Origin: Immersiella caudata
Taxonomy: Eukaryota; Ascomycota; Sordariomycetes; Sordariales; Lasiosphaeriaceae
Assembly: GCA_030512335.1 (NCBI GenBank)
Contig: JAULSU010000007.1
Span: forward strand, 2,170,001 to 2,234,000
DNA length: 64,000 nucleotides
Direction of reading: 5' to 3'
The translations under genes were made by a program, and so were the position numbers. The stretch's first letter is position 1. Each line of letters starts with the position of its first letter. The notes under the pieces were generated by a model, which worked only from the letters and a program-made list of their open reading frames with translations, ran no database searches and was not told the origin of the DNA. Positions 45,999-56,968 of this stretch are shown here, piece by piece.

Positions 45999-48900
45999 TC
46001 ACCTCTTCTTGTCCCGCTTGGCCTTCTTCGATTTCTTGTAGCCCTTGTCCCCATGCCCGTCGTCGTGCCTGTCTGCTGGCTCGGGGCTGGCTTTCCTCTT
46101 CACCTTTTGGCTTTTGACGCTCACGAGAGGGTTTGCCTTGCCGCTCTTGGTTGCCTGAAGGGCTCGCTTCTCAGCCTCTTCCCATTCCGTAGCCCCTCCC
46201 TCGATTTCATATCTGGAATTTGTCAGTCGAATGTGTTGCACCGGATAACCCGACTGTTAGGACCGCAACTTACTGGTCTAGCGGCAGAGAATCGATAAGC
46301 TCTCTCTGCTTCGCCCGGAGCTCACGTAGCGCTTCATCTCCACCCTCCTCCAGCTCATCCTCAAGGTTGGTTTCCAGAGGTACAAACTTCTTGTCCACTA
46401 CCTCATCGTCATGCACCCCTGATGCATTGTCCACCGAAACACCGACCGCTCTAGGGTCTGGCATGTCAGCCTCGATTGCTCCCCTGACGACTGAGTCCAA
46501 ATGGCTCTCGATCTTCCGGATGATCTTCATGAAGAGAGCAAGCAGTTGAGGCGAAGGCATGGGCAACTCCGCCGCAACTGCGTCTACTTCCTTGTGCTGC
46601 AGTCCAATAGCAAGGAGGATGACCTGCTGCAATGGAGGCAGTTTGACGGTTGACTTTAGACCGCCAGTGAAGTACAGTCGCGCAATTGTCGGGACAAGGT
46701 CCAATACCACATGGTAATCCAGCATACCATTGGCGTATGACTCGAGGCGCTTGTGGTCCCAGGGCGTTAATAACCTGTCTAACTTATCCTTTGTAAGTTC
46801 TGGAGTCTGGTTTGAGGGGTCTAGCTGGGCCCCTGAGTTTGCTGCTTGCTCGATGGTCAAGGCAAGAGTGGAGGGGAATTCGCGGAACTTGTACGCCAAG
46901 AGGGAGAGGAACCTGCGGTGGAAATCGCCGGTAAACGCGCCCAGCCAGCTCTGATCACTCTCTTCTTTGAGGGGTCGCAGCATAACACAGGTATGCTCGC
47001 CGGTAAGGTCGTTGGCGGTTTGCCTCTGTCACACTGTTAGTTTCTTCGGCAACTCGCGCAGGTCAGCCCGTCTCTTACCAAATATACAGGCGCGAATGAT
47101 GCACGCTTCCAAAACTTGTGGAGCGACTGCGTTAAGCCGTAGCTTACTCCCACCCAGTCCAGACGTTCAGGTCGTCGCTCGGCTAACTTAGCAAAGAGAG
47201 GAGGCAGCTCGTTCATATCGCGAACCTTAATGTCATCAAACAGCGTAGCTTTTGCAAGCTCAGCGTCTGTGACTCTGGCGACGCTCGGTTGCTCGAGCAT
47301 GCCAATGTCCTCAGAGAGATTCGCAAATTTGCCTTCGTAATAGTCCACAAGCAGTTCCAGCGCTTTCGATCCGTAGCCCATCGACATGTAGTCGGGGTTT
47401 GTTGCGATCCGCACCACCCGTGCTCCAGAGAGCGATGCAAACTCATCGTCCTGGAACTGCTGGCTGACGAGCCATGGAATGAGATCGCCAGCCGGCTGCG
47501 AGCCTCTGCTCAAGCTGTTGAGAATACTTTGTCTGCTGATTTTCCCCTCCAGAGACACCTGAATCACACACAAAGGCTCAGGCAGTCGCCCCTCCGCAAT
47601 AGGAGCGGTGAGAACGAAAAGCTCGTGTGCCGGGGCGTCGCTCATGAGCTGCAAGTCGTTGGGCGAGTTCTTGTAGTGGCTAGCAACATAAAGTGCAACC
47701 ATCTGCTGTAAGAACTTCTCCGATACCGGGTGGAAGGAGAATAGTGTGTCTCGATTGACGTGGAGCAGTTCACACTGCGAAGGATCCTACGAAGCAGGTT
47801 AGAGAATTCTCACCACTGTCCTGATGGTGTTTCAGGGGCAGCACTTACTGGGCAACCATGGGTGCTGAACTTGGACTTTGGCAGTGTTGCGTCAAGGCAA
47901 AGAAGAGTATTCAACCATTTTTCCACCGCATCACCCTGGGCGTAACGGATCGGCTCCGAAAGAGTGATTTCTTTGAGGGAGCGCCCACCATGGAAAGTGG
48001 TATCCTTCGCTGCCTTGCCGGTTGAACGGTCTACCTCAACGGCGTCCCCATTCGTATTACCACCCACCCTTGACTGTTCTCTCAACTGCTTAATGAGCTT
48101 CAGAGAAAGCGAACGTCCCGTACCCTCGTAACCGCTGATGGTCGAAGCCATGAAAACCAGGTATGGCCCCATGAGCTTCCGCACCAGGGGGAGGGGGATA
48201 GCTGCCGCTTCATCAATAACAACCAGTTCTGCTTGTCCCAAGATATGGCTGTCTTGAGGTCGGAAGTATTGAATGGTCTGTCGGTGGTTTCGGTGGATGT
48301 TCACCCTGACAATGGCTTTGTTGAAGTCGGGATTTGTGGATTGGATGATGGAGTAATCGGCGTGGTCCTTGTAGTCCAAGGCGTCGAAGCCCTTGAAGAC
48401 AAACTCAAAGAGCGTCTTCAAGTTCTCAGGCGATGGTGAGGTGATGAAAATGTTGCTGTAGCCGTGGGACACGGCTGCGGCTATCGCCAGACCCATGGCA
48501 GCGGATTTACCCCGACCACGGGCGGCGGTCAGGGTGACAGTGTTGCGCAAGGTCTTCTCCGCAATGGCGTCAACGAATGTAAGCAGTGATTTCGCTTGGT
48601 CGCCCGTTCGCGCCAACTGGATGAGGGACCCAACCGGCTGGGTGTCGATGAGGGACTCTTTGATCTTCTGCAACTCCTGCTGAGCAGGGGTTGTTGGCTC
48701 ATCCTTGTCCGGCACAGGAAGCGGCTTCACCCCTTTCCCTCCGGATATGGGGAGGACATTGAGCTCGTCGTCGATCACCAGGCAAGACTCGCAGCTGCCC
48801 AGAGACAAAATGAAGCGCTCGTTGAACCTTGCTACCACATCGTCGTGGGCCTCAGTCCGATATCGCGAATGGACGTCCATAGATAGTGTGTAAAGCTGCT

Positions 48901-49567
48901 TCAAGCTGGTCATGCCCTTCAGGAGCAGGATAACTAGGCCGCCGCCTTCGACAGTCTCGATCGTCCGCGCGAGGATGTTGGGCGTCATGGCCTCGAAGTC
49001 TTGTAGGACACACTACTAAGGTCAGCTCGTAGTCAAGCAAGCAAGGGGCAGTTGGGTTCTCTTGTAAGAATAGACTGACTATGCCGTATGTGTTGCCCAG
49101 AATTTTGTCCGTCTCCTTGTAGTAGACATAGCGGATATCATGCAGCGAAATGAAGAGCTCAAACGGGTCTTCTGAATTGACCTCTCGTGTGCCGCGCTTT
49201 ATCTCCTTCTTGATCTTGTTCTCCCGCTTCTTTCGGTGACTTGTGAACCCAAGGAGCTTGTTCTTGTATGCCCACAGTACCGACTTGTTGTGTTTCGTGC
49301 TCATGCCAGAGAAAATGTGATGAACTGTACGGAGTCAGCCTCGATCCCTGCTGGTCGGAGACTTGAAAGATATCAAACTGACGGTATACAATGGCATCCT
49401 TGGAGTGATCGCCAACCACGACGAAGAAGCTTCGTTTCTTCTCCTGGAGCCCATTGCGCATGAGCGCCGGGATGCGCGAATCACTGCGAGGAGCGCACAA
49501 GTCAGCAAGTTGAACACCTAGTTGCCCAATTACAATGAAGAACTTACACGGTCTTTTGCTGCGACAT
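45999..49567 (-). CDS. KRE33: RNA cytidine acetyltransferase (NAT10/Kre33)
   Basis: The enzyme makes N4-acetylcytidine in 18S rRNA and in tRNA and helps 40S assembly in the nucleolus. Seven exons give 1067 residues: 49567-49548, 49483-49383, 49324-49080, 49012-47849, 47786-47079, 47025-46274 and 46212-45999. Domains in order start with an N-terminal DUF1726 part (SRIPALMRNG, KLLGFTSHRKKRE, RYVYYKETDKILGNTYG). The RecA-like helicase follows, with Walker A AARGRGKSAA near 285 and VVIDEAAAIPLPLV. Then come the GNAT acetyltransferase core (GARVVRIATNPDYMSMGYGSKA) and GVSYGLTQSLHKFWKR. A Lys-rich nucleolar tail ends the protein. Exon 1 has only 20 bases. Introns 2 and 3 use GTCAGT donors. The gene is complete, with all key motifs. 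Confidence 0.97.
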
Positions 49568-49894
49568 CTTATTGTTGCAGCTGGACCTGCGACCAAATAA
49601 CCATGTATTCTATCGGTAGGGGCGCTGAACGTACTACGAGGGGCCCAAAAATTTCCAGCGAGCAGCTGCTGGAATTATTTTGCCGGGCGGTGTGCAATAA
49701 ACTTCAACTTGCACTAGCCCGTTTGGGATTAGTGGCAGCGTTTGTTGACAGGGATCAGCCACCCTGCCGGGTCGCTGGCACCCCATGTGAAGCGGACCTG
49801 ACGAAAGTCCACGCACACATCCATCTCGTTGAGCCTTATCAACAGCCGAATATGATTTGAACAAAGAACAACGACTGTAACCTATGATCAACAC
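49568..49894. other. Intergenic region upstream of KRE33
   Basis: These 327 bases carry the KRE33 promoter and the 3' side of the ICT1-like gene. A small frame occurs but without supporting motif. Confidence 0.45.
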
Positions 49895-50581
49895 CTAGTT
49901 CCCTCGGCCCACTTTTCGGGACTGCTTCTTTGACGAGTGTTGTTTCTTGGACTTTACCCGCGCCTCGTTCGCGCTCTGCTTTCTGTCGATCGTTAGGTTG
50001 AAAGGAGTCCAATGGCGCGGCCAATCACTTACAATGCTTCGTATTTCCGGGTCTTATCTGCACTTGTTTCACCTGGAATTGTGCTTCTGTACAGTGCTTG
50101 AAGCTCTTCAAACAGCTTCTGGTGGTTTTCATCCCTATTTGCAGTGCGACTGCGTTGTGTTTGCGCTTGGATGCTGATGCTATCGCTTCTTTGGGAATAA
50201 TATTTAGACGACCGGATGCCTTCATGGAGCAGTGACGGTAGGATCGTCATAAGTTGTTTGACTGGCCATGTTGTAGTAGCTTTCGTTTCAGTCCTGTCGT
50301 TTGTCAACACTGCTCCATCTCCAACCATGAGGAATCAACACAAACTTGTTCACATGCTGGCCCCCAGGGCCACTTGAGCGCGAAAACGACGTGTTCCCCT
50401 CTGGGATGCTTTCTGATCGGAAAGTGCCATGCCACTTTCTTGCCTCGTCAAGTTTCTCGCGGTCAAATGCGGCTTCAAAGGCTTGATGTCTAACCAGTCG
50501 TTGCTGAGACCACCAGAACCACAGTATCCGGTTGGCTCGCTGGCTTGGAGATGGACGGAGGTTGGAGAAGAGACGTTGCAT
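49895..50581 (-). CDS. PTH4: Mitochondrial peptidyl-tRNA hydrolase, ICT1/RF1-like (GGQ)
   Basis: The exons are 50581-50346, 50293-50033 and 49982-49895, giving 194 residues. The N-terminus is Arg/Ser rich without acids (MQRLFSNLRPSPSQRANR), as in a mitochondrial presequence. The RF-1 domain has the catalytic GGQ in FSRSSGPGGQHVNK followed by TETKATTTWP, and a helical part with ILPSLLHEGIRSSKYY. It ends in a very basic tail (KSKKQHSSKKQSRK), the rRNA-binding extension typical of ICT1-type proteins that rescue stalled mitoribosomes. There is no codon-recognition domain, so it is not a conventional release factor. The symbol follows yeast Pth4 by similarity of architecture. Confidence 0.86.
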
Positions 50582-51400
50582 GGCGGTGAAAATAGAGGAA
50601 TTACCACCTCCTTGAGCACATGCTCTGTGTCTACCACTTTGTCGACCTCAAATTGAATTTGAGTTGACTTGTTCACTGAAGCTTTGCAGCGTTGACGCGC
50701 AGCTGTGTTAAACGAGCCAATCATGCAGCTTCCTCCAACGCCGGTTCCCGCGCCCTGGGCTCGAGCGGGGAGATGGCGGGGCACCTTCAGGCTTTTCCAG
50801 AGCTCGTGGAAATCGAATTTTGCCAGCCTTGCAGGTTCTCCGCATGTTCTTTCCCGCCCACCTCCACGTTTTTCTCGCCGTCTTTTTTCCCTCTCAGCTA
50901 GTCGCTCTTTCCTCTCATAAACTCGCGAAGCGATCCCACCTAGACGTCAAGCCCAGCAACTACAGCGAGCATCGCACGTAAAATTGGTGCTTGCCACCTA
51001 ATCGCGAACCCCAGACTGTGACGCTTGGCCATCCACCACCCTTCTGGAAGCCACAAGTATTGCAAGCTGCTCATCGCAAAAGTCCAAGTTTTGCGAGACT
51101 CGGGCATCAATCCAACTCAACATCCTCCCCGATTGCGCCCACGATCCACCAATCTACCCTCGCCCGGCCCAGCCCAGAGTCGCACAGTGATTGGCCCTAC
51201 TCATCGTCCAATCTTACCTCTACCTTAGAGCACACCGTTCACTTTCCTTCTTTTCCACCTCGCGTGCACACCCGCGGTGGGAGCTTACAAGGAAAGGGAC
51301 GCGACCCCATCATCGTTTTTCATCGTCCATTTGAACAAATCCGCTGGATCTTGACCCAAACAGGTGGCATAAATTACAACAAGCAGGAACCTCACATTTG
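50582..51400. promoter_or_regulatory. Divergent promoter of PTH4-like and NAB3-like genes
   Basis: The region lies between two divergent starts. Downstream of 50930 it is pyrimidine rich with many ccaatc/caatct strings, fitting a long 5' leader of the NAB3-like gene. No gene is seen. Confidence 0.45.
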
Positions 51401-54205
51401 ATGAGCGAACAGCCGCCCGAAATTGTGGCAGCCGCCAATCTCAGCCCTCTCTCACCCTGTCCAATCCATCTCCACACCTCACCAGCCCTCATTCCCAAAC
51501 TTCAGAACCACGCCGCTACTCTGGACGTATCGACACCAGAGCCCGCTCGCCTCGGTTTAGCAACTCAAGCCACTTTCGCCATGGATCCTGAGACGGGCTC
51601 GGCTGAGCCATCGGACACTATTGTTGTTGCCGGTGACTACACCGATGAGTCCCAGGATGAGAGCGACGACAGCTTTGATGCTTATGGCGAGGATGGGGAC
51701 GGAGAGGAGCAGAGCAAGAACGAGCCGGACGCAGTCAACGATGACTATGCACAAACCTTTGATTCGCCCACAGGTCAAAGTGAAGCTGGCGAGACACAGC
51801 CAGCTGGAGATGTATCAGAGGCCGCAGAATCCATGAATAGTTCACCCGCTCCTGACAGTATGAAGAGCCAGTCCCCGTCTACTTCTGTTCTTTTATCCAC
51901 GCCACCTCTGGGAATGCCCACCAACGTTGGCTTCACTCGGCCTCCGTCGGCGCCGTCTGAGCAGGCCGCTTCCGAGAGCCACTCGGCGCCCCAATCCCGC
52001 GCGTCTACCCCCGCGACCGCACCCGCGGCCTCCTCCGCGTCAACCGCCAGCCCATCCCAGGTGCCCGTCGCGCCCGCCTCAGAAACGCTGCCAGACGCTC
52101 CCGCATCTGATGGCGCAATCGCCCCCGTACCCGCCGCAGAAAATGAAGATGATGGCGCCGTTGACATCCAGAAGCTGGTAGACAGCATCACGGCACGAGC
52201 CGCGGCATCAGCTGCGCCCGCGTTGCCACCAGTCCAAGCCACTCCCGTCACATCTCCGAGTGTCTCAACCACCTTAAACATATCCCCATCTGCCTCTCTT
52301 CCACCCAAGCCCTCCATCTCCCATCAACAGCATAGCCATTTGCCTGCCATCCCGCAGGTCCATTCGTTCCAACCCAGGAATTCCAATTCTGTCCCATCTC
52401 CAGTGGCTGCGACGCCAACTCATCCCGCGACCCAGCGCGGCCCATATTTGCCCACTGGCGCGCCTGGCACTGCGAATGATGGGTTCTCTTCCCTTCCTCC
52501 ACCACCGCCCTCTTCCTTTGGCGGCGCGCATACCCAGTCCCATGCCTCTCAACCAGCTTCTCACCACCACATCCCGCAATCCCCAGCCATTCAGCAAGCA
52601 TGGGAAACCTTCTTGGTTGACGAGAAGCGGTACACGTCTGAAGCAAAGTGGGACCGGTTTCCAGAAGGATCACGTATCTTCATCGGTAAGTCGCCGTATG
52701 GCCTAAGTTCCGACTTGATGTTTTATGGCTAACCAATGCCACAGGCAATTTATCGAGTGAGAGAGTCTCCAAGCGCGAAGTTTTTGAAGCCTTCCACAAG
52801 TTTGGCCGCTTAGCCCAGATCTCATTGAAGAATGCCTACGGCTTTGTTCAATACCACACCGCCGGTGAGGGCATGGCCGCCATGCAGGGCGCTCAAGGGG
52901 CTGAGATGGGAGGGCGTAAGATCCGTAAGTTTCGAGCTTATAAAGGTTATCTTTGTGGGGTTGCACTAACCCTCTGTAGACCTGGAGATCTCGCGAGTGC
53001 AAAAGAAGAAAGAAAAAGAGGAACGTGACCGTTCGCCGGATAGGCGCGGCCCACGTGTCGAGAGGGGTCCCGATCGCGGTGGCCACGGGAACGACAGGTT
53101 TGGCGGCAGGAATTCCGAATGGCGACGCGATGACTACCGCCCCGGGCGGTCCCCGTCACCTCGCCGAAACGACGCCCGTGGAGGTCGGGATGGCTTCGGC
53201 GGTCGAGACCGGGACTTTAGTGCGTACGACCGCAGAAGGTCCCGGTCGCCGCCACGCTTTGGCCGTAATGGTCCAGATTCTTATAGAGCAAGAAGTCCTA
53301 GCCCACATCGCCGCGCGCCGTCTGATGGGGGCCTCGACCTTCCTCGACGATACGGCGCCGAAGTTCCGGACGTCCAACTGCTACTTTTACAGGAAGTCCC
53401 AAGGGAGTTTGTTGCCTGGGTTCAGCGCGCTTTCCACGACAGAGGTCTCAAGACGGACGTCATGTTCTTGAGCCCTCGGTTCCCACGAGATGCCGTCGTC
53501 CAACGCCAAATTCTCGAGGGCGTACACGCCGTCATCGAGCTTGACTTCGCGGCTCAGATGCAAGGCAAGATCTCGATTCAGGTTTTCAAAAGGCTTCCGA
53601 ACGCGAGCGTCCAGTTTGATCAATACCTGGGATTGGACCCACCGATTGCCGCTGAGCTGGTGATCAGGGAAAAGTCGAACTCGGCTCAGGTTGCACCAGC
53701 ACCAACCTACCCTCCCAGTGGCTATAGCCACCCCCCTTACCCCCCGGAGGTGGCGCCCACCGTACCTCCTGCTGGATACAACTATTCGTACCCACATGCG
53801 GCGGCACCTCCCGCTCAAGTCCCGCCAGCCGCAGCACCGGATCTTTCGAGTCTTGTCGGCCAGATAGACAACTCAGCGTTGCAGGCGATCCTAGCATCGT
53901 TAAATTCGTCGCAAGCAGCACCGGCTCACCCGGGAGCCCCTCCGCCGGCTGGTGGGCCCCAAGCTCCTCAGATCGACATCAACGCTCTTCTCGGAAACCT
54001 CAGGGGTGCGGCCGCGGGCCAGCCAATGCCACCAGCTGGTTATGGCAGTGCAGCGAGCTATGGGGCCGCACCTGGATATCCACAGCATGGTGCCGGCGTG
54101 GTATCACCCACAAACGGGGCTTCTGGTGGTGGTTTTGGTGGGGGCGATGCTGCGCAGCAGACGGTCCAGACAATTATGGAACAACTGAAGCGAGCAACGC
54201 AATAG
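51401..54205 (+). CDS. NAB3: NAB3-like RNA-binding protein (RRM)
   Basis: The exons are 51401-52685, 52745-52924 and 52980-54205, giving 896 residues from the ATG at 51401. An in-frame ATG at 51581 (cgccatggat) has a stronger context and may be the true start (836 residues). The N-terminal half is acidic, then Ala/Pro/Ser rich. A single RRM follows WETFLVDEKRY: RNP2 SRIFIGNLSS and RNP1 LKNAYGFVQYHT. Next comes an Arg/Asp/Gly/Ser region, then a compact domain (VPDVQLLLLQEVPREFVAWV ... HAVIELDFAAQMQGKISIQV) resembling the anticodon-binding-like fold of NCOA5. The end is Pro/Ala/Gln rich. Yeast Nab3 acts in non-coding transcription termination; the same role here is inferred. Confidence 0.76.
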
Positions 54206-54928
54206 CACCGTCACCGCGCTTCACCTTCTGCGTGAACATCATGCCCGTTTAATCTCGGGCCCCATCATTGAAGGAGACCAGCTAACTCATGCAGACCTCA
54301 TCCTCGTTCTCGAGGGTCTGCGGTTCAGTGGGTGGCATCTTGTATCCAGAAAGTGTCTGATTCACATAACCCTCATGGGTAGCATTGCGTTTAAAACAAC
54401 ATTGCGGTGGCCATTTCGAATATGGTAGATGATAGCGTCTTGGGGCAGACAAGACTATCAGGTCAGCATATTCTGTGTCTAACACAGATTTGGGGGGATT
54501 GGAGCGGAGAGGCTGACCCTTAGACGTGTGAGAATGCTGCAACCGGTCATTCTAGATGCAAAGACCAGCATGAACCACCGGTTAGACAGTGGACGCCGAA
54601 TACTTGAGTTTCAATACGATGAGTCCTCGTGGCTAGTGCAGGTGCGAGATCGTGGACCAGATAGTAATCTGCTGGCTCGACGGCCGCTGTATTGTGTGTG
54701 ATAGAGGTGGTTGGACCAGACATTTGATGACGAACATCGGTTGGCCTCCCCCTTTACTTGTTGTAAATGTCTAATATTGTACATTGTATCTTGTATCTTG
54801 TCTAACCGTCCGCGCCCTTTGGCGATGATGAATGTGCCGAGATGCTGTCGTTTTGTACAAGTAGATGTACATATATAACCTACATGATCTTCTACTTTCT
54901 CCTCCCCACACAATACTTCCGCCTATCA
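54206..54928. other. Intergenic region between convergent NAB3-like and LETM1-like genes
   Basis: Two 3' untranslated regions should meet here. No coding or RNA feature is recognised. Confidence 0.45.
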
Positions 54929-55903
54929 CTAATGCTTCTCCTCCCGCAAAATTAGCTCCATCATCTTTGCCTCCCTGTTCGACTGGCTCAACCCCTTCTT
55001 CCCCACGATGGACAGCCACTCATGCAGCACCCGCCTCAACGTTTTCTCGTCCCTCTCTAGGACACCAATCCCTCTCTCTATGCACGCAATCCGAACCTCC
55101 TCCGACTCCAACGCCCTAACCCCTCCCGCTTCAATCAGCAACCGATCATCCTCCCCCAAGAATCCCAATCTTTTCTTCACCCTCCCAGCAACCAACCCCT
55201 CCGGTACCCCTAATCCCACCCTCTCCCACATACTCGAACATAACCCCAGCGCCCGCGCCGTACACACCACCAAACTCCCTCCCTTGTTCCCAAACTCTTC
55301 CCGCGCCCTCCTCCTTCTCCCCTCCTGCGCTCTCAACACTTGCCCCACCTGCGCTGGTATCCTACACGTATACGGCACCACGCCCGGAAAGAAGGGCACG
55401 ATAAACGGTGTGAATTCCCCGCAGACCAGCAAGATCAGCGCAAACTGTGGAAGGCGCGTGATGTCGTGTCGCCAGCGCGCGTGGAACTGTAGAGCGGCGC
55501 GGGTGTTTGGGGCAGGTGGTGGAAAGGGCGGGTCACGGCCTCGCGAAGGATAGAGAACGCGGGTGTTGGTTGCGATTTGGCGCAGGCCGGTTTTGTAGAA
55601 TGTAACGTAGGCTTTGGCCGTCCTGAAGAGGTGAGAGAAGGTGCTTGTTTCTGGGGCGCGGGTGGGCAGGTCGAGGGGGGGAGGGCGCGTTGAAGGAGGG
55701 GGGTTGGCGGCGGATGGGTTGAGAGCGGTGGTGGGTGGTTTTTCGAGGGAGGAGGAGGAGGAGGAGGAGGAGGAGGCGCGGAGGGTGGTGATGGGGAGGA
55801 GAACGGGGCACGGCTGAGGAGAATGCGTAGAGAAGACGGGTGCGATTGAGACGGCGCTGATATTACGGCGAAGGGCGCCGATGAGCGCGGTTTCGTGCCT
55901 CAT
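54929..55903 (-). CDS. LETM1-domain mitochondrial protein
   Basis: This is an intronless gene of 324 residues. The N-terminus (GALRRNISAVSIAPVF) lacks acidic residues after the first few and fits a mitochondrial presequence, followed by a Ser/Pro-rich linker with a nine-serine run. The LETM1 signature hydrophobic segment is RLPQFALILLVCGEFTPFIV, with FFPGVVPYTCRIPAQ directly after, as in Letm1/Mdm38. The ribosome-binding-like helical domain follows to the C-terminus (LLIEAGGVRALESEEVRIAC, LHEWLSIVGK). It is shorter than Mdm38, lacking the long C-terminal coiled coil, so it is a compact family member. Function in K+/H+ exchange or mitoribosome binding is inferred from the family. Confidence 0.76.
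   Translation of the reverse strand: MRHETALIGALRRNISAVSIAPVFSTHSPQPCPVLLPITTLRASSSSSSSSSLEKPPTTALNPSAANPPPSTRPPPLDLPTRAPETSTFSHLFRTAKAYVTFYKTGLRQIATNTRVLYPSRGRDPPFPPPAPNTRAALQFHARWRHDITRLPQFALILLVCGEFTPFIVPFFPGVVPYTCRIPAQVGQVLRAQEGRRRRAREEFGNKGGSLVVCTARALGLCSSMWERVGLGVPEGLVAGRVKKRLGFLGEDDRLLIEAGGVRALESEEVRIACIERGIGVLERDEKTLRRVLHEWLSIVGKKGLSQSNREAKMMELILREEKH
55747..55776. repeat. (GGA)n trinucleotide microsatellite in LETM1-like gene
   Basis: About ten tandem GGA units on the + strand encode the serine run of the LETM1-domain protein. It lies in the linker after the presequence, so length changes would only vary the number of serines. Confidence 0.85.
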
Positions 55904-56036
55904 TGCATTGGCCGCGGTACTGGGTTGTGCGAGGAATGGCGGTGAATTGAAGGTTGGGATCCCGAAGCTGGAAATAATTCAAATGGCAATTTGGTGAACG
56001 CCGATACTCTACATGATCGGCTTTTAAAATTTGATA

Positions 56037-56053
56037 TTAAGGGTTAGGGTTAG
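56037..56053 (+). repeat. Telomere-like TTAGGG repeats upstream of LETM1-like gene
   Basis: The string ttaagggttagggttag contains two perfect TTAGGG-type units (fungal telomere repeat) about 135 bases before the LETM1-like start codon. Such teloboxes are binding sites for Tbf1/Teb1-type proteins in fungal promoters. It may also be a chance interstitial copy. Confidence 0.6.
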
Positions 56054-56164
56054 TATGGTCTTTCTCAGGTCGACTTTTGATGGACGGTCAAGCTAGCCGA
56101 TGACAAGCTTGATCGAAGTGAACAAAAATGGTGCAACGGGTATTTTGAAGAGAGTTGTACAGTT

Positions 56165-56968
56165 TCATTTCTGTGCCAAACTGGACGGGTAGAGCGACTT
56201 GAACGTGTCAGCCCAACCTTCCTCCCAACTGAGCTTCTCTTTGTCCACCTCCCATGGCACCTAGACGGTTGGAGGAAACCACCTCTCGTTGACCCTGACG
56301 ACGGCAACCATGAGTTTGATCTGAGCCCTTCCAATTACCTCGGCATAATGGTTGCGCGTCTTGTCGTAAAACATTGTGCTGAAGAACAAGCCCCAAGCAG
56401 CCCATGCGTCGGATCTGATCTCCACCAGCTGGGACTTCACCACGCCATGAAGCCAGGAGGCAGTTTCTATACTCACCTATGACCAGATGATTAAAAGCCA
56501 TGCGAGGCTAAATTTCATCCTGCCGTGGTCGGGATGGTATCGGTATTTGGCGCACACGGCAGTACCATGGTGTAATATCTCAAACGGTATGGTGAATGGG
56601 AGCATCCATGTGGGAATGCCGTCTATTCAGCCCCCGAAAATGTCGACAGTGGAGAATACTGTACCTAGAATGAAACGCGCAGGGGCAAGGAGAAACAAGG
56701 ATGTGCCATAAGCGATGGAGAGAAGAAATCGAATGCGACGAAGAGTAGCAGAAGGGCGTGTAGGGGTTGCTTCTACTTTGGAATGCTCATGCCTGTATGT
56801 GAAGTCGTCCTTCTAAAGGCGAATACTTTCTGCGACAGCGTCCATTATTTTGACCATATCGTGAACCCCCACGTATGTGCCCATCTTGGGAGGCCGTCGT
56901 CTTACGGAAGCTGTGATCCGAACGGCCAAGAGGGCGACAAGAGGGTAACTTCCCAGAAATGCTGGCAT
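56165..56968 (-). pseudogene. Multi-pass membrane protein gene interrupted by in-frame stops (pseudogene or edited gene)
   Basis: I do not recognise the family. Exon 1 (56968-56906) reads MPAFLGSYPLVALLAV; a 93-nt GTAAGA..TTTAG intron joins it to 56812. From there one frame runs to a final TGA at 56165. Protein character is strong throughout: hydrophobic segments (IRFLLSIAYGTSLFLLAPA, PTWMLPFTIPFEI, FSLAWLLIIWS, AWAAWGLFFSTMF), then IKLMVAVVRVNERWFPP and a C-terminal WEVDKEKLSWEEGW. The frame contains TGA at 56629-56627, TAG at 56479-56477 and TAG at 56263-56261. A 42-nt GT..AG interval (56664-56623) could splice out the TGA, but no intron removes either TAG. It is either a recent pseudogene or a gene whose UAGs are edited to UGG. 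Confidence 0.6.

Noticed and set aside
56165..56968. RIP (repeat-induced point mutation) as cause of the stops
   Set aside because: The locus is not AT rich, is not visibly repeated in the window, and shows only isolated stops without a spread of TpA-creating changes. RIP is therefore unlikely, though plain pseudogenisation remains open.
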